Source: UBA8110 sp964597275 (GTDB lineage: Bacteria; SAR324; NAC60-12). Taken from it: a stretch of DNA of 14,822 nucleotides. Below the pieces are notes generated by a model, which ran no database searches, was not told the DNA's origin, and was given only the letters and a program-made list of their open reading frames with translations. Location: positions 1-14,822 of the forward strand of contig CAZQXS010000093.1 of NCBI GenBank assembly GCA_964597275.1, in the 5' to 3' direction. Positions 6,768 through 13,824 of this stretch are shown here, in pieces. The position numbers and the translations under genes were made by a program. Numbering within the stretch: position 1 is the first letter of the stretch; each line of letters starts with the position of its first letter.

Positions 6768-6809
6768 CCGTTCGTCCTGAAGCTCTGTCGAAGGACTCAG
6801 CACGAACGG
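6768..6809. repeat. REP-like palindromic intergenic repeat
   Basis: Arms CCGTTCGT (6768-6775) and ACGAACGG (6802-6809) pair perfectly; after one C-C mismatch, CTGA (6777-6780) pairs with TCAG (6797-6800). The centre reads CTCTGTCGAAGGAC. The sequence strongly resembles the widespread intergenic repeats with a core like CTGAGC-(N)-TGTCGAAGG and GAACGG ends that I know from many proteobacterial genomes. Only one copy is in this window. Confidence 0.6.
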
Positions 6810-6847
6810 GCAGTGTGGGGTCAGGTTGCGTTTTCACAAAATTCTTC

Positions 6848-6875
6848 TTGACAGAACTTGCGAAAAAAGTAAAAT
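6848..6875 (+). promoter_or_regulatory. sigma-70-type promoter for the lrp-family gene and glnT operon
   Basis: TTGACA (6848-6853), a 16-base spacer and TAAAAT (6870-6875) form a near-consensus vegetative promoter. Transcription would start near 6882, about 104 bases before the ATG at 6986. An A-rich stretch lies inside the spacer. Confidence 0.65.
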
Positions 6876-6985
6876 CATGCCAGTATTTTTTGTTTTCGTC
6901 AATAATAAAAATATCATTTACGAATTCAACAAACCTCAGCCTCGGGGAGAACGCCATCCAAAGTGGCCCCAACACCGAAACGCCG

Positions 6986-7453
6986 ATGCGCGATTCACCA
7001 TACGATGACCTGAACCAGAAGATCGTCCGGATGCTGCAAACGGACGGACGGCTTCCGTACAAGGACATTGCCAAGGCACTACAGGTCTCGGAGGGCACGA
7101 TCCGCAACCGCGTCCAGCGCATGAAGGATGCGGGGCTGCTGAAGATTGTGGCCTTGGTGGACCCAATGGCCATCAAGTACCAAGCGGATGCCATGCTGGG
7201 GATCAACGTGGCCTCGCCCCACACGCCCCAAGAGGTTGCCGAGCGACTGTCGAAATGCAACGAAGTCGTGTATGTCCTCTGGGTGTCGGGCCGCTTTGAC
7301 TTGATGGTCGAGGTCGTTTGCGAGTCCACGAACCGCTTTCGGGCGTTTCTGGAAGACCACTGCTATCGGTCGCCGGACCTTCATCAGGTCGAGATCATGA
7401 CCGGGATTGACATGTTCAAGAATCAATTTCTCTTGAAGCGCCAAGCCCTTTGA
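6986..7453 (+). CDS. Lrp/AsnC-family transcriptional regulator
   Basis: A 155-residue regulator of usual family length. The N-terminal winged helix-turn-helix (about 8-50) reads DLNQKIVRMLQTDGRLPYKD followed by IAKALQVSEGTIRNRVQRMK, the classic Lrp pattern. The C-terminal RAM effector domain (about 65-145) carries VLWVSGRFDLMVEV, including the G-x-(F/Y)-D turn where amino acids bind at the dimer interface. The gene diverges from gloA-glxBCD and lies 43 bases before glnT, so it probably controls both operons in response to an amino acid such as glutamate or glutamine; that is inference. The ATG at 6986 lacks a clear ribosome site, whereas GGGGAGA (6944-6950) sits six bases before an in-frame ATC at 6956; the real start may be this rare codon. 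A longer opening to 6815 runs through the promoter and is rejected. Confidence 0.88.
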   Translation: MRDSPYDDLNQKIVRMLQTDGRLPYKDIAKALQVSEGTIRNRVQRMKDAGLLKIVALVDPMAIKYQADAMLGINVASPHTPQEVAERLSKCNEVVYVLWVSGRFDLMVEVVCESTNRFRAFLEDHCYRSPDLHQVEIMTGIDMFKNQFLLKRQAL

Positions 7454-7496
7454 CCCAGCATTTTTTCAACCCAGCCCAATTGAGAAGGAGAACCAA

Positions 7497-8915
7497 ATGA
7501 GCAACACCTACCACGAACACTTCGCCGATGCACTCCCGGACCCCAAGCGGGTGGCGGAGGAAAAGCAGAAACTTGAAGCCGCCGGGGTCAAGTACATCCT
7601 TTCGTGCTGGATTGACCTGCTGGGGGTGCCGAAGACCAAACCCGTCCCGATCAGCGACTTCGAGCTGCTCTGCATGGGCAAGGGGCCGCAGTTCGCGGTG
7701 CATTCGATTTCTTTTGTCCCGGAGCTGGGGCCAGCCGACTCCGACCAGATTCCAGTGCCCGATCTGGACAGTCTCGTGATCTGCCCTTGGGACAAGACCT
7801 GCGCCTGGATGTTTGCCGACCTCTGGTGGGAAGGCCGCCCGTACAACCTCTGCCCGCGCAGTGCGCTCAAGCGCGTCGTGAAAAGCACGGCGGAGCAGGG
7901 CTATGCCGTTTATGCCGGAGTCGAGCCGGAATTCATGGTGATGAAGTGGCAGGACGGCCACCCCGTCAAGGCCTTCGACAACGACCCCAAGCCCGGACAA
8001 GGCTTGCGCCCGCGCCGTCAGGCGTTCGGTTACGATGTCGAGTATTCGATTGACTCGATGGGTTTTTTGGGTGAGTTGATTGACATCGTCGAAGGCTTGG
8101 GCTGGAACCTTCACGATGTGGTCGCGGAAGGCGCGTATTCGCAGTTCGAGTTGGATTTCCACTACACCGATGTACTCCGGATGGCCGACCGTCTGGTCTT
8201 CCTGCGCGTGTTGCTCAAGGAGGTCGCCAAGCGCCACGGCATGTTCGTCACCTTCATGCCCAAGACCACCATCGGCGACTGGCGCTCCGGCGCTCACATG
8301 AACACCTCCATGCAGCTGCTTGACAAGCCGGGAGTGAATCTCTTTGAAGGAGAGTCCGGCTGGGCGGATCCGGTGTTCAACGCAGTGGGCGGCCTGCTGC
8401 GTCACGGCGGGGCGCTGACCGCCATCGCCTGCTCGACGGTGAACTCCTACAACGGACTCGTCCCCAAGGTCGGGGGCTTCGAGGGCGGCACCGTCACTTG
8501 GGCACCAACCCACATGACCTACGGCTACAACAACCGCTCGGCGATGCTGCGCTTGCCGCAGAGCCGCTTCTGCATCGAAAACCGCGCCGCCGACATGTGC
8601 ATGAATCCGTACCTTGCGCTCGGCATGACCACCGCCGCGATGACCGAAGGCGTGGTCAACGGTTACTCCGCCGGAGAACCACTCAATCAGGACTTGTACG
8701 AAATGAGCGAGGAGGCGATTTCCAAATCTGGCGCACAACGGCTGCCCCGCAATCTGCTGGAGGCGATTGAGATTTTGCGTTCCGACGAACTGGCCCGCAC
8801 CGTCCTTGGCGAAACGATGATGAATTCGTTCCTTCACTACAAAACGGATGAGTGGGAGCGCTACCATCAGGCCGTCACGGATTGGGAGGTCGAGGAGTAC
8901 CTGCGGCTTTATTGA
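7497..8915 (+). CDS. glnT: Type III glutamine synthetase-like ligase (GlnT / gamma-glutamylmethylamide synthetase group)
   Basis: A 472-residue ATP-dependent ligase that joins the gamma-carboxyl of glutamate to ammonia (glutamine) or an amine such as methylamine. Catalytic-domain motifs in order: EPEF (143-146, metal-binding glutamates), EGAYSQFELDF (211-221, two more metal/glutamate ligands), GAHMNTSM (265-272, histidine equivalent to H269 of GlnA), NSYNGLVP (316-323, glutamate loop), NNRSAMLRLP (345-354, phosphate-binding arginines), ENRAADMCMNPYLAL (361-375) and NQDLYEM (397-403), where Y401 lines up with the adenylylation tyrosine of GSI-beta. The N-terminal domain is short (VKYILSCWIDLLGVPKTKPVP), as in this group. 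AAGGAG (7485-7490) seven bases before the ATG fixes the start. In rhizobia and methylotrophs this family sits beside glxBCD or mgsABC and amt, as here. Sequence alone does not separate GS from GMAS activity. Confidence 0.88.
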   Translation: MSNTYHEHFADALPDPKRVAEEKQKLEAAGVKYILSCWIDLLGVPKTKPVPISDFELLCMGKGPQFAVHSISFVPELGPADSDQIPVPDLDSLVICPWDKTCAWMFADLWWEGRPYNLCPRSALKRVVKSTAEQGYAVYAGVEPEFMVMKWQDGHPVKAFDNDPKPGQGLRPRRQAFGYDVEYSIDSMGFLGELIDIVEGLGWNLHDVVAEGAYSQFELDFHYTDVLRMADRLVFLRVLLKEVAKRHGMFVTFMPKTTIGDWRSGAHMNTSMQLLDKPGVNLFEGESGWADPVFNAVGGLLRHGGALTAIACSTVNSYNGLVPKVGGFEGGTVTWAPTHMTYGYNNRSAMLRLPQSRFCIENRAADMCMNPYLALGMTTAAMTEGVVNGYSAGEPLNQDLYEMSEEAISKSGAQRLPRNLLEAIEILRSDELARTVLGETMMNSFLHYKTDEWERYHQAVTDWEVEEYLRLY

Positions 8916-8917
8916 AG

Positions 8918-9940
8918 ATGCAAACACCTCTGCAACATTATCAACTCGGAAACATTGAACTGCTCTCCGGAGCAATGCTTCCGGAGGCCGTGTTGGCCTA
9001 CTGCACCTACGGCGAGTTGAACGCGGCGAAGGACAACGTGGTGCTGCTGCCGACGTTTTACACGGGAAGCCACCTTCGCAACGAGGGGTTTTTCGGCACA
9101 GGCCGCGCCATTGACCCCGCCCGACATTTCATCGTCTCGGTCAACCTGTTCGGGAATGGCTGGTCATCCTCCCCAAGCAACGCCGCGCCTGCCGCGCAGG
9201 GAGCCAATTTCCCGGAAGTGTCGCTTTACGACAACGTGAAGTGCCAGCACCGTCTGCTGACCGAAGCCCTCGGAGTCGAGCGCATCCGGCTGGTGGCGGG
9301 CTGGTCCATGGCAGGCTGTCAGGCGTATCACTGGGCCGCGCAGTATCCGGAGATGGTGGGAGCCATCCTGCCGTTTTGCGCGTCGGCTCGCACCTCGCCG
9401 CACAATTTCGTTTTTCTGGAAGGCGTGAAAGCCGCGCTCACGGCGGATCACACTTGGGCGGGCGGACGCTACACCTCACCGCCGGAAGCGGGCTTGAAGG
9501 CGTTTGGGCGGGTTTACGCAGGCTGGGCATTTTCCCAGACCTTTTACCGAGAAGGATTGTACCGGAATTTAGGATTCGAGTCCGTGGAGGCTCTGCTCCG
9601 GGACTGGGAGGAGGATCATCTGAATTGGGACGCGAACAACCTGCTCGCCAAACTGCGGACCTGGCAGACCGCCGACATCAGCGCGAATCCGGTGTATGCG
9701 GGGGATTTCGAGCGGGCCTTGGGCCGCATCACCGCCAAGGCGATCCTCATGCCGTGCAGCACCGACCTCTACTTTCCTCCGGAGGACAACGCCATCGAAG
9801 CTCGCCACTTGCCCAACGCAGAGTTGCGAACCTACGACTCCCCGTGGGGCCACTGCGTGGCCTCGCCGGGCAACGACCCGGAGTTCACTCGCTTTCTCGA
9901 CCGCGCCCTTTCCGAACTGCTGGAATCGGTGCATTCCTGA
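8918..9940 (+). CDS. Alpha/beta hydrolase, homoserine O-acetyltransferase (MetX)-like
   Basis: A 340-residue alpha/beta-hydrolase-fold protein related to the MetX acyltransferases, slightly shorter than the usual 370-390. The nucleophile elbow is AGWSMAGCQAYHWA (Ser130), the acid is probably D283 in CSTDLYFPPEDN and the base H312 in SPWGHCVASPGN. Earlier family features are TFYTGSH (46-52), DPARHFIVSVNLFGNG (66-81, close to the MetX D-T-D-R-F-F-V-I-x-x-N pattern) and SLYDNV (102-107). A lid region covers about 155-265. The ATG lies only two bases after the glnT stop, so the two are translationally coupled and a role in the same pathway is likely. True MetX sits with methionine genes, which are absent here; a hydrolase or acyltransferase acting on an amide or ester of the amine pathway is a reasonable but unproven alternative. 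Confidence 0.82.
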   Translation: MQTPLQHYQLGNIELLSGAMLPEAVLAYCTYGELNAAKDNVVLLPTFYTGSHLRNEGFFGTGRAIDPARHFIVSVNLFGNGWSSSPSNAAPAAQGANFPEVSLYDNVKCQHRLLTEALGVERIRLVAGWSMAGCQAYHWAAQYPEMVGAILPFCASARTSPHNFVFLEGVKAALTADHTWAGGRYTSPPEAGLKAFGRVYAGWAFSQTFYREGLYRNLGFESVEALLRDWEEDHLNWDANNLLAKLRTWQTADISANPVYAGDFERALGRITAKAILMPCSTDLYFPPEDNAIEARHLPNAELRTYDSPWGHCVASPGNDPEFTRFLDRALSELLESVHS

Positions 9941-9989
9941 CCCCAATCACGGGGCGTTCTCACAAACCATTTCCATACAGGAAAACCTC

Positions 9990-10376
9990 ATGGCCAAACC
10001 GATTGTGTTCCAGCGTGCCTCCATCCAGCACCGCAAAGACGGACTGGAAGACGGCGGAACGTTCATCAAGCCGTTCGTGACCGTCCGCAATAGCGAAAGT
10101 ATGGCGGGCGGTGTCAACTTTCTGAAGAAAACCTCGATTCCGTGGGATTTGACCTGCGACGAGATCATTTATTGCCACGAGGGCAACTTCCGCCTGATGT
10201 GCGACGGAGAGGCTTACAACCTTGGACCGGGAGATATGATGTTCGTGCCGAAAGACAATCACATCGCCTACGAAACCGACGGCGAGTGCAGCATCTTCTA
10301 CGCGGCCTATCCGGTCAACTGGAAACAGCTTGCCGGGCTGTCTGAGGTTCCGGGGATCGATCCTGAAGATATGTGA
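9990..10376 (+). CDS. Small cupin-domain protein, EutQ-like
   Basis: A 128-residue single-domain cupin. Strand motifs: TSIPWDLTCDEIIYCHEGNFRLMCDGEAYNLGP in the centre (49-80, cupin motif 1 region without the usual HxH pair), then PGDMMFVPKDNHIAYET (80-96, motif 2 with H91), then CSIFYAAYPVNWKQ (100-113). The TYPADW-like ending of the barrel and the motif spacing resemble the cupin domain of EutQ from ethanolamine utilisation, but the upstream EutQ region is missing. With few histidines it may bind a small molecule rather than a catalytic metal. The start at 9990 has AGGA (9979-9982) seven bases upstream; longer openings overlap the hydrolase gene and are rejected. It is the last gene of the regulator-glnT operon. 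Function unknown. Confidence 0.78.
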   Translation: MAKPIVFQRASIQHRKDGLEDGGTFIKPFVTVRNSESMAGGVNFLKKTSIPWDLTCDEIIYCHEGNFRLMCDGEAYNLGPGDMMFVPKDNHIAYETDGECSIFYAAYPVNWKQLAGLSEVPGIDPEDM

Positions 10377-10410
10377 CCCTGTACAGCAGAGTTTTCTGGC
10401 CGGGCCTGCC

Positions 10411-10542
10411 CTACTTTTTCTCGCCCAAGTACGACTCCATCGAATCGTCCATCACCTCCAGCCACGGGGTGTGATGGACGGGTTGCATGTTTCCGGTCCT
10501 CAGCGAGCTGTAGGTGTTCGACGCCGATTCTGGAGTCGCCTC
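10411..10542 (-). pseudogene. C-terminal remnant of an unidentified gene at the composition break
   Basis: On the minus strand an open frame runs from the end of the permease gene to a TAG at 10411-10413, giving about 43 residues (central part SSLRTGNMQPVHHTPWLEVM, then DDSMESYLGEKK). It is GC-rich like the left half, is convergent with the cupin gene and reads like the soluble C-terminus of a larger protein. The frame is closed by a TGA right at the permease boundary, with no start codon or ribosome site there. I cannot name its family. An internal ATG (starting MQPVHH) would give only 25 residues. Confidence 0.4.
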
Positions 10543-12601
10543 AACTCAAGCCTAATGCTTTTTTTCTTGCGCCGGCCCAAGTTCGGATAATCTGATCAAC
10601 GGCCAGACCAATAAAAGCAACACAAAGTCCCAAGGTAATCCCGATTCCTGTTCCTTGTGCTTGTGATATCGCCTTCAAAATTAGCTGCCCTAAATCTGTA
10701 GTACCAATGAAGGCGCCAATGATCACCATGAACAAAGTAAAGATAACCGTTTGATTTACACCTAGCATAATGTGTGGGAAAGCAAGGGGGAGTTCAATTG
10801 AAATCCACCTTTGAAAACGTGAAACACCTGACATCGATCCTGCGTCATGCAGTGCAGCTGGAACACTATGTAGCCCTTCAACTGTATAGCGGGTGGCAGG
10901 AACAGCAGCATAAACTACAGCCGCGATTATGACAGACGTATCCGTAACTCCAAAAAGCATAATCACTGGGATCAAATAAATAAAGGAGGGAAAGGTTTGC
11001 AGGAAATCACATAGTAATAAAATCCCTTTACTAGTGAGCGAATTACGAGCACATAAAGAACCAACAGAAAATCCAATGACCGCTGAAACAATGGCTGCAA
11101 ATGATGCCATATATGCTGTAATTAAAGCTCTATCCCAATATTCAGAAAGAGCAATAAATAATAAAAATCCACCCACAATCAATGACGTTCTAATTCCGGA
11201 TAAAATATAACCTACACCCATCATCAACAAAAAAGTTGCGACGATAGGCATGCCAAGATAGGCATTTTTCATGGGAACCAAAATTTTTGTAATTAAAAAT
11301 ATATTAAACCCGTTTAATATGTAGAAAAATGTATCCCACACCCAATCAACTCCTGCCTGCCAAAAAGAAGCTGTCGTAACACCTTTATTATGTGGAACTA
11401 TATAAAAATAATTAAAGCCCTCCTTGAAAAAGAAAGTGCCAATGTATGCTACCAAAGAACCCACCAAAAAAATCGCGAGAAACAGCAATGAAAATTTATG
11501 CCGCTCAATAAAAGTAAGATTTGCAAAATAATCCGTTTGTTTATCTGCCCATGCCAAAGACATTTTATCTAAAAGCACTGCTATTAAGACAATACAAATA
11601 CCGATTTCTAAACCTGTTCCAACCCTAAGAGAATTTAATGCAATCATTAAGTTAGACCCTAGACCTTGCGCTCCTATAAAAGATGCAATCACAGTCATTG
11701 CTAAACACTGCATGATCACTTGGTTCACACCAATCAGGATATCGTGCCTTGCTGTTGGAATTAAAACCTTGAACAAGAGTTGAAAGTTGTTGCAGCCACT
11801 CATCATTCCAGCTTCCACAACTTCTGGTGATATATTTTTAAGTCCCAGCAAAGTCAGGCGCACCATTGGTGGCGTGGCAAAAATAATAGTTGCAATTGCG
11901 GCTGCATGATCACCAACCCCAAAAAACACCAACACTGGAATTAAATAAGAATAGTGTGGCATGGTCTGGGCCACATTCAGGACAGGCTGTAATGCTGTTT
12001 CAATCCATTTCCTTTTATAACCGAAAATACCTGCAATCAACCCCAAAAGACATGAAATTGGTGCAGCGATCATTACAAAAGAGAGGGTTTCCATTGAAGG
12101 TTTCCATTGACCAAAAACACCAATATAAGTAGTTGAAAAAGCCGCCAGTATCGCAAGCCATTTACCCTGAAGTTTATAGCCTAAAAGAATAGCCCCACCT
12201 GTAATCACTGTCCATGGGAGCGCAGGCCAATAAGCCCATTTATTCTCATTAACAAAATCCCAATCTGTAAAAGCAACGATGGTTTTAACACCGCCTAGGA
12301 AAATTTCACGAATAAATGTAATTACTATAAGAATGGAGCTTGAAATTGCTCTAGTCACCTCTCGGAATAACGGTTTCTGTTCATAATCCTCAATTTCAGG
12401 ATCATATACCTCAATAGGCATCCATTCGTACATCAAAAATTGAACTGAATCATTAATCAATGATGGAAGGTCTTTGAGCAAGGCAGGAAAACGCCAAAGG
12501 AAATTACTCTCTGCTGGGGTAATAAAGAGACAGAGTAGGGAGAATACAATCAGCAACCCTATGAACTGTAATAATTTTGGGTTTCTTGTTAAGTAATTCA
12601 T
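10541..12601 (-). CDS. ABC transporter permease, fused double ProW-type (quaternary amine/TMAO/betaine uptake)
   Basis: A 686-residue inner-membrane permease containing two ProW-like modules in one chain. Module one (about 170-350) carries QTMPHYSYLIPVLVFFGVGD (212-231) and the ATPase-coupling EAA segment EAGMMSGCNNFQLLFKVLIP (263-282). Module two (about 495-672) repeats these as QTFPSFIYLIPVIMLFGVTD (535-554) and DAGSMSGVSRFQRWISIELP (586-605). An N-terminal membrane segment (about 10-30), a loop and other helices add to each half. Single ProW proteins normally dimerise; here both halves are fused. The gene is 25 bases downstream of the ATPase gene and is strikingly AT-rich compared with the genes to its left and even with the ATPase gene. 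Substrate is inferred from the binding protein. Confidence 0.88.
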   Translation of the reverse strand: MNYLTRNPKLLQFIGLLIVFSLLCLFITPAESNFLWRFPALLKDLPSLINDSVQFLMYEWMPIEVYDPEIEDYEQKPLFREVTRAISSSILIVITFIREIFLGGVKTIVAFTDWDFVNENKWAYWPALPWTVITGGAILLGYKLQGKWLAILAAFSTTYIGVFGQWKPSMETLSFVMIAAPISCLLGLIAGIFGYKRKWIETALQPVLNVAQTMPHYSYLIPVLVFFGVGDHAAAIATIIFATPPMVRLTLLGLKNISPEVVEAGMMSGCNNFQLLFKVLIPTARHDILIGVNQVIMQCLAMTVIASFIGAQGLGSNLMIALNSLRVGTGLEIGICIVLIAVLLDKMSLAWADKQTDYFANLTFIERHKFSLLFLAIFLVGSLVAYIGTFFFKEGFNYFYIVPHNKGVTTASFWQAGVDWVWDTFFYILNGFNIFLITKILVPMKNAYLGMPIVATFLLMMGVGYILSGIRTSLIVGGFLLFIALSEYWDRALITAYMASFAAIVSAVIGFSVGSLCARNSLTSKGILLLCDFLQTFPSFIYLIPVIMLFGVTDTSVIIAAVVYAAVPATRYTVEGLHSVPAALHDAGSMSGVSRFQRWISIELPLAFPHIMLGVNQTVIFTLFMVIIGAFIGTTDLGQLILKAISQAQGTGIGITLGLCVAFIGLAVDQIIRTWAGARKKALGLS

Positions 12602-12626
12602 TAGCCTAAATTAGCTTTTCCCCTCT

Positions 12627-13679
12627 TCACTTACTACCAAACAACACATGAATCACATGAGAGGCGTGCAGGGTGCCAACCATCTCATCGTTCTCATTCA
12701 CAACGGCAATCGGCTTCTTCTCACCGAGAACAACCTCGGCAACCGTTTCAATAATTGCGTCTTTGGGAACCCTCAAATCACTCATCTCTTCTGAAGTGTC
12801 TACTGGATCCATCACAGACTCAATCCTCAGCACTTTTTCCCTTGGCACTTCTTCTGTGAATTTGTGGACATAATCCGTCGCAGGATTCAGCACAATGTTG
12901 GCGGGGGTGTCCAATTGCTCGATCACCCCGTCTTTCATAATGGCGATCCGATCTGCCAAGCGTAGCGCCTCATCAAAGTCGTGCGTAACGAAGAGAATCG
13001 TCTTGTTCAGCACACCTTGCAGTCGCAAAAACTCATCTTGCATCTCTTTACGAATGAGGGGATCCAACGCAGAAAACGGCTCATCCAAAAACCAAATATC
13101 TGGCTCAACCGCGAGCGAGCGAGCAATCCCCACACGTTGCTGCTGCCCTCCAGACAGCTCTCTTGGAAAGTAATTCTCGCGCCCTCCAAGGCTGACAAGC
13201 TCAACCATGTCCATGGCCTTCTTAATGCTGTCTTGCATACTGATGCCTTTTACTTGCAAAGGGAAGGCGATATTTTCTAGGACCGTCTTGTGGGGAAGCA
13301 GGGCGAAGTTTTGGAAAACCATCCCCATCTTGTTCCGGCGCAGTTCGATGAGCTGCTTGTTGTCCATCGCCAGCAAGTCTTCGCCATCAATAAAAATCTT
13401 CCCGGCGGTCGTATCTGCCAATCGTGAGATACAGCGAAGCAGCGTTGACTTGCCGGATCCTGACAGCCCCATCACCACCAGCAGTTCCCCTCTGGAAACT
13501 TCAAAAGAGGCATTATTGACCCCCACGATGCAACCTGCCTCTTGAAAGGCTTTAGCATCCACCTTTCCCTGAGAACCCTGAAGCATTTTTTTAGCATTAT
13601 CACCAAATATTTTATAAACAGATTCACATTTGATGACAGCCTGTTCTTGACTGGAGGTAGGTTCTTGCTGGAGAGGCAT
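12627..13679 (-). CDS. ABC transporter ATPase, ProV/OpuAA-type (quaternary amine family)
   Basis: A 350-residue ATPase powering the neighbouring permease. In order: an N-terminal extension typical of ProV (VYKIFGDNAKKML), Walker A GLSGSGKST (about 72-80), the Q-loop QNFALLPH, the signature LSGGQQQR, Walker B IWFLDEPFSALD and the H-loop FVTHDFDEA. After about residue 265 comes a regulatory tail with a CBS-like half (KPIAVVNENDEMVGTLHASH), shorter than the double CBS of OpuAA; in relatives this region senses ionic strength. The ATG at 13679 is not preceded by a strong ribosome site. It lies between the binding-protein gene and the permease gene, separated from the former by a terminator. QAT-family ATPases serve betaine, choline, proline and TMAO systems, so sequence alone does not give the substrate. 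Confidence 0.92.
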   Translation of the reverse strand: MPLQQEPTSSQEQAVIKCESVYKIFGDNAKKMLQGSQGKVDAKAFQEAGCIVGVNNASFEVSRGELLVVMGLSGSGKSTLLRCISRLADTTAGKIFIDGEDLLAMDNKQLIELRRNKMGMVFQNFALLPHKTVLENIAFPLQVKGISMQDSIKKAMDMVELVSLGGRENYFPRELSGGQQQRVGIARSLAVEPDIWFLDEPFSALDPLIRKEMQDEFLRLQGVLNKTILFVTHDFDEALRLADRIAIMKDGVIEQLDTPANIVLNPATDYVHKFTEEVPREKVLRIESVMDPVDTSEEMSDLRVPKDAIIETVAEVVLGEKKPIAVVNENDEMVGTLHASHVIHVLFGSK

Positions 13680-13740
13680 GAAATTTTTCTAAATTAACTT
13701 GTTTACACCAGAGCGATAATCTTCATTCTCTTGCCACAAC

Positions 13741-13776
13741 AAAAAAATCCCCCCTATACAAAAAGTATAAGGGGGA
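13741..13776 (-). terminator. rho-independent (partial) terminator after the binding-protein gene
   Basis: On the minus strand CCCCCTTATAC, a loop of five T's and GTATAGGGGG form a stem of about ten pairs with a one-base bulge (13749-13775), followed by GGA and a run of seven T's (complement of 13741-13747). It lies in the 145-base gap between the binding-protein gene and the ATPase gene. Such read-through terminators usually let the binding protein be made in excess over the membrane parts. Confidence 0.85.
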
Positions 13777-13793
13777 AATCATTAAATGCCAGT

Positions 13794-13824
13794 AGAGAAT
13801 AAAGATTTTAAGAGTAGATTCTCT
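13794..13824 (-). other. stem-loop right after the binding-protein stop codon
   Basis: AGAGAAT (13794-13800) and ATTCTCT (13818-13824) are perfect inverted arms with a 17-base spacer, starting at the base after the stop codon on the minus strand. It is AU-rich and without a U-tract. It could protect the 3' end of the binding-protein mRNA together with the terminator. Confidence 0.4.

Larger units (their letters stand above)
6613..6985. other. divergent gloA / lrp-family intergenic region
   Basis: About 370 bases without a convincing gene. From left to right it contains a perfect 8-5-8 palindrome (6646-6666), a 42-base dispersed-type repeat (6768-6809), a sigma-70 promoter for the regulator gene (6848-6875) and an AT-rich leader (about 6880-6930) that could hold Lrp-type operator sites. 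No good promoter for the gloA operon was recognised on the minus strand; the palindrome lies 34 bases before the gloA ATG. Confidence 0.6.

Noticed and set aside
7416..8975. Minus-strand open frame of 519 codons opposite glnT
   Set aside because: Mirror of GC-rich codon bias in glnT; the plus strand has all GS motifs and a ribosome site, the antisense product resembles nothing.
8918..9940. Calling the hydrolase a true MetX homoserine acetyltransferase
   Set aside because: The fold and triad fit, but the elbow (GWSMAG), shorter length and non-methionine context do not justify the specific function.
10511..10520. TAGGTGTTCG occurs both at 1-10 and at 10511-10520, possible ends of a mobile unit
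   Set aside because: Ten-base matches are expected by chance many times in 15 kb, the flanks differ, and no transposase or integrase lies between.
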